A stretch of 43,695 bases of DNA from Desulfobulbaceae bacterium (lineage in GTDB: Bacteria; Desulfobacterota; Desulfobulbia; Desulfobulbales; Desulfocapsaceae), in assembly GCA_011391225.1 (NCBI GenBank), contig JAABQY010000004.1, forward strand, positions 1-43,695. The letters are read 5' to 3'. The notes beneath the pieces were generated by a model. It saw only the letters and a list, made by a program, of their open reading frames with translations. It made no database searches and was not told where the DNA came from. The position numbers and the translations under genes are program-made. How positions within the stretch are numbered: position 1 is the stretch's first letter; every line of letters starts with the position of its first letter. Positions 40,697-43,695 of the stretch are shown here, piece after piece.

Positions 40697-41752
40697 ATGC
40701 TGTTTTATATCTTGAAAAGGTTTTTTTTGATGATTCCCACCCTCTTCGGGGTAATGGTGATCACCTTTGCGATTACCCAGTTTGTTCCGGGAGGCCCGGT
40801 TGAAAAGATGATCGCCCAGATAGAGGGTTTCAATAAGGCCGGCGGCGAGGTACGGGCCGAGTCATCAGGAATGTATCGCGGGGATTCCGGTCTTGATAGC
40901 GAAAAGATCGCCCAGCTGAAAAAGCTCTATGGTTTTGATCAGCCGCCAATCAACCGGTTTTTCTCCATGATGAAAAGCTATATCGCTTTCGACTTCGGCA
41001 CCTCCTACTATTATCACCGAAGTGTTTTTGACCTGGTGGTTTCACGAATGCCTGTTTCCATGTCTCTAGGCTTATGGAGTTTTTTTATTGTCTATGGGGT
41101 TTGTATTCCTTTAGGAATAAAAAAAGCGATCTCTGATGGTTCGAAGTTTGATCTTATCAGCTCCACTATCATCCTTGTTGGCTATGCCATTCCCGGATTT
41201 GTTCTCGGGGTTTTGTTGGTGGTACTGTTTGGCGGAGGGAGCTTCTGGTCGGTCTTTCCTCTTCGCGGCCTCGTTTCCGACAACTGGAGTGAGCTCGGCC
41301 TGGGGATGCAGATCCTTGATTATCTCTGGCATATGGTCCTGCCGGTTACGGCCGGGGCTGTCGGCAGTCTTGCGGTAATGACCATGCTCACAAAAAATTC
41401 CTTTCTTGAAGAAATCCGCAAACAATATGTTCTGACCGCACGAGCCAAGGGTCTTTCAGAACAACAGGTGCTGTATAAGCATGTGTTCAAGAATGGTATT
41501 ATTCCAATAATCACAGGATTTCCCGGCTATTTTATTGCCTCTTTTTTTACCGGTAGCCTACTGATCGAAACGATTTTTTCGCTTCAGGGCATGGGTTTGC
41601 TCGCCTATGAATCAGTTTTAAATCGTGACTACCCGGTGGTGCTTGGCACCCTCTACTTTTTCACCATTATTGGTCTTATATGCAGATTATTGTCAGATTT
41701 GAGTTATGTACTCGTTGATCCCCGTATAAGTTTTGAGAGTGTAGATGCCTAG
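40697..41752 (+). CDS. yejB: Peptide ABC transporter permease (YejB-like)
   Basis: An inner-membrane permease of the oligopeptide/microcin C type. The 351-residue protein begins with the usual 'YILKRFFLMIPTLFGVMVITFAITQFVPGGP' membrane segment and has about six membrane helices, plus the long periplasmic insert near residues 35-90 seen in YejB ('GGEVRAESSGMYRGDSGLDS'). The permease EAA-like loop is 'VLTARAKGLSEQQVLYKHVFKNG'. GGAGG lies 5 bases before the ATG at 40697; the ORF-track start at 40652 is rejected. It overlaps yejE by 8 bases. No binding protein gene (yejA) precedes it. Confidence 0.9.
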   Translation: MLFYILKRFFLMIPTLFGVMVITFAITQFVPGGPVEKMIAQIEGFNKAGGEVRAESSGMYRGDSGLDSEKIAQLKKLYGFDQPPINRFFSMMKSYIAFDFGTSYYYHRSVFDLVVSRMPVSMSLGLWSFFIVYGVCIPLGIKKAISDGSKFDLISSTIILVGYAIPGFVLGVLLVVLFGGGSFWSVFPLRGLVSDNWSELGLGMQILDYLWHMVLPVTAGAVGSLAVMTMLTKNSFLEEIRKQYVLTARAKGLSEQQVLYKHVFKNGIIPIITGFPGYFIASFFTGSLLIETIFSLQGMGLLAYESVLNRDYPVVLGTLYFFTIIGLICRLLSDLSYVLVDPRISFESVDA

Positions 41753-42800
41753 TTTACCTCCGGGAGGAAGGCTGAATGTAGCCTTAAGCAAACGCCGGGA
41801 TAAAACCTGGCAACGCTTCAAGAGAAACAAACGAGGGTATTACAGCCTTATCTTCTTTTTGGTCTTTTTTAGTCTCTGCCTGGCGGCGGAGATTATCAGT
41901 AATGATCTTCCGCTAGTTATCGGCTATGAAGGAAAGGTCTATTTCCCGATTTTTATTTCCTATCCTGAGACCACGTTCGGCGGCGACTTCGAGACGGAGT
42001 CGGACTATAAGGATCCGTTCATGATGGAGAAGTTGCATCGACCCGGAAACTGGATTGTCTTTCCCCTCAATAAGCACAGTTATAATAGCATTAACCAAGA
42101 GATTTCCGGTCCAGTACCATCGCCACCGACGTGGGACAACCTGCTCGGGACAGACGACCGCGGCCGCGATGTCTTGGCACGCATTATCTATGGGTTTCGC
42201 TTGAGCGTTCTTTTCGGACTGGCCCTTACTCTGGTTGGAACCACGGTTGGTATTGTTGCTGGCGCTGTTCAAGGCTATTTCGGCGGTCGAACCGACCTGT
42301 GGATGCAGAGAATTATCGAGATATGGGGCGCCATGCCAGAGCTTTATCTGTTGATAATTTTCGCCTCTATTTTCAAACCCAGTTATACATTGTTATTATT
42401 GTTGCTGTCCCTCTTCAGTTGGATGGGTTTGTCGGACTATGTGCGTGCGGAATTTTTAAAGGGCAGGAACCTTGATTATGTCAAGGCCGCCAAAGCCCTG
42501 GGTGTCGGGAACGTGACGATCATGAGGCGACATCTCTTGCCAAACGGCATGACTCCGGTTATCACCTTCCTGCCCTTTCGGGTTTCTGCGGCGATCCTTG
42601 CCCTCACCAGCCTTGACTTTCTCGGCCTTGGTGTACCGCCTTCCACCCCCAGCCTCGGGGAACTGCTTGCCCAAGGAAAAGGCAATCTTGAGGCATGGTG
42701 GCTTTCGCTTGCGGCATTTTCGGTGCTTGTCGGCACCTTAGTGTTGCTTATTTTCATCGGCGAAGCGTTACGCGGAACCTTTGATCCGAGGAGAAAATAG
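41745..42800 (+). CDS. yejE: Peptide ABC transporter permease (YejE-like)
   Basis: The second permease of the pair, 351 residues. The N-terminal part has a cytosolic lead, one membrane helix ('YSLIFFLVFFSLCLAAEII') and the long periplasmic domain typical of YejE ('FGGDFETESDYKDPFM'). Then comes 'LLGTDDRGRDVLARIIYGFRLSVLFG', conserved in DppC/OppC permeases, and the EAA loop 'YVKAAKALGVGNVTIMRRHLLPNG'. The start overlaps the yejB stop. The ATPase gene (yejF) usually found after yejE is not here; an MlaE-type gene follows. Confidence 0.9.
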   Translation: MPSLPPGGRLNVALSKRRDKTWQRFKRNKRGYYSLIFFLVFFSLCLAAEIISNDLPLVIGYEGKVYFPIFISYPETTFGGDFETESDYKDPFMMEKLHRPGNWIVFPLNKHSYNSINQEISGPVPSPPTWDNLLGTDDRGRDVLARIIYGFRLSVLFGLALTLVGTTVGIVAGAVQGYFGGRTDLWMQRIIEIWGAMPELYLLIIFASIFKPSYTLLLLLLSLFSWMGLSDYVRAEFLKGRNLDYVKAAKALGVGNVTIMRRHLLPNGMTPVITFLPFRVSAAILALTSLDFLGLGVPPSTPSLGELLAQGKGNLEAWWLSLAAFSVLVGTLVLLIFIGEALRGTFDPRRK

Positions 42801-43003
42801 CGCGCATGATTTACGCCTGGGAGGTGAACAGTGAGCTGTGATAAGTATGGAAACTATCATTTCTGTTGCTTGCCCTTCTGGTAATAATTACCGGGCATTG
42901 ACTTCTTGGCAAGCAGAGAATATGGTAGGGCGCATCTGGTACGACGCAGGGCTCTTTCTCGCTCAGTTCACTTTTTGTATCGGCGTTGCGGAACGCCACC
43001 ACT

Positions 43004-43695
43004 ATGAATGGTAATCCCATAACAAACCTTGGTAATACCGGGTTGTATATTGTCACCGATATCGGGAAAATGGCGATTTTCCTGCTGAAGGCTCTTCGTG
43101 GAGCCTTCAGACACCCATTTAGGCTGAGAGAGCTTGTGCGCCAGGTGCATTTCATCGGCGTTGGTTCACTGGCAGTAATCTTTTTTACCGCTGCCTCGAC
43201 AGGTATGGTGCTCGGCCTGCAAGGATACTACTCGTTAAACAAATTCGGAGCTGAGGGAATGCTTGGGTCGGCTGTTGCGTTGACCCTTATTATGGAACTT
43301 GGCCCCGTCCTTACCGCCCTCATGGTGGCCGGAAGGGCCGGTTCAGCCATGTGTGCAGAGATCGGTATAATGAGAATTTCCGAGCAGATCGATGCCTTAG
43401 ACTGCATGGCAATCGACCCTTTTCGCTATTTCATCACTCCCAAATTTCTGGCTACTTTGATTTCAGTGCCGCTGCTGACGGCGGTGTTTGATGTGGTAGG
43501 CATTGCCGGTGGCTATGTGGTCGGAGTCGGGCTCAAGGATGTCAACCCCGGCAGTTTTATCCAGGGCATGCAGACGAGTGTAACCAATCATGATATCCAA
43601 TTGGGGATAATTAAATCGTTTGTCTTTGCTCTGCTTGTTGTTTGGATTTGCACAGGTCGAGGTTTTTTTGTTCGAGAGATTCGTGGTGCCGGTTT
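43004..43695 (+). CDS. mlaE: MlaE-family lipid ABC transporter permease (3' end outside window)
   Basis: The permease of the Mla-type phospholipid transport system between inner and outer membrane. The frame is open from 43004 to the window edge (230 codons), and the ORF track missed it because it has no stop. Family hallmarks are 'FIGVGSLAVIFFTAASTGMVLGLQGYYSLNKFGAEGMLG', 'LIMELGPVLTALMVAGRAGSAMCAEIG', 'RISEQIDALDCM' and 'FDVVGIAGGYVVG', with about five membrane helices. The ATG at 43004 lacks a clear ribosome site, but an in-frame stop at 42926 limits alternatives. About 200 bases separate it from yejE. Confidence 0.92.
   Translation, partial: MNGNPITNLGNTGLYIVTDIGKMAIFLLKALRGAFRHPFRLRELVRQVHFIGVGSLAVIFFTAASTGMVLGLQGYYSLNKFGAEGMLGSAVALTLIMELGPVLTALMVAGRAGSAMCAEIGIMRISEQIDALDCMAIDPFRYFITPKFLATLISVPLLTAVFDVVGIAGGYVVGVGLKDVNPGSFIQGMQTSVTNHDIQLGIIKSFVFALLVVWICTGRGFFVREIRGAG

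Noticed and set aside
1-43695. CRISPR arrays, insertion sequences, prophage or rRNA genes
   Set aside because: No regularly spaced repeats, no transposase or integrase gene and no rRNA-like sequence were seen on either strand.

Overview
The window looks like chromosomal DNA of an anaerobic, propionate- and acetate-handling Desulfobacterota bacterium, most likely a relative of Desulfobulbus. This rests on gene content, not on a database search. It carries the succinate-propionate (methylmalonyl-CoA) pathway almost complete: a PrpE-type synthetase, sucCD, a transcarboxylase-type carboxyltransferase with a 5S-biotin carrier protein, methylmalonyl-CoA mutase, epimerase and MeaB. A full set for a Na+-pumping methylmalonyl-CoA decarboxylase sits in the same block. 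No biotin carboxylase gene is present, which fits transcarboxylation or decarboxylation rather than ATP-driven carboxylation. Methylmalonyl-CoA:pyruvate transcarboxylase is an established enzyme of Desulfobulbus propionicus.

Layout. 1-4.6 kb: the 3' end of glycogen phosphorylase, a tRNA-Cys on the minus strand, rnc, a radical SAM protein and an ABC-F ATPase. 4.6-9.4 kb (minus strand): a probable operon of a CNB-CBS-DUF294 signalling protein, an acyl-CoA synthetase and a GAF/HD-GYP protein. 9.6-11.7 kb (minus): acetate symporter actP with its DUF485 partner. 11.7-13.05 kb: a long AT-rich gap without a convincing gene. 13.05-17.3 kb: a CoA-transferase/GNAT fusion divergent from prpE. 17.4-24.5 kb (plus): sucC, sucD, carboxyltransferase, an ABM-domain protein, a small OadG-tail-like protein, 5S/biotin carrier and gamma-carbonic anhydrase. 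24.5-33.6 kb (minus): two tandem units, each headed by a TetR paralogue, namely TetR2-mmdADCB and TetR1-mce-mcmA-(meaB). 34-38.2 kb: MBL hydrolase, AcuC-like deacetylase, AcuB-like CBS protein, malonyl-CoA decarboxylase. 38.4-43.7 kb: Sel1 protein, RNase D, YejB/YejE-type permeases and the start of an MlaE permease.

How it works together (inference). ActP imports acetate or propionate; PrpE or the CoA-transferase activates it; propionyl-CoA and methylmalonyl-CoA are interconverted by transcarboxylase or by the Na+ pump; epimerase and mutase connect to succinyl-CoA; SucCD recovers ATP or GTP. The GNAT domain and the AcuC-like deacetylase could control the synthetase by lysine acetylation.

The main unexplained signal is a repeated palindrome, RTAACAATGTTAY, found at the divergent CoA-transferase/prpE promoter region, in the 11.7-13 kb gap, ahead of both TetR genes, on the TetR2 start codon and inside mmdD. 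The two TetR proteins have almost the same recognition helix, so I propose that they share this operator and form one regulon. Several start codons in the ORF track have been moved to better-supported positions, as explained per gene.
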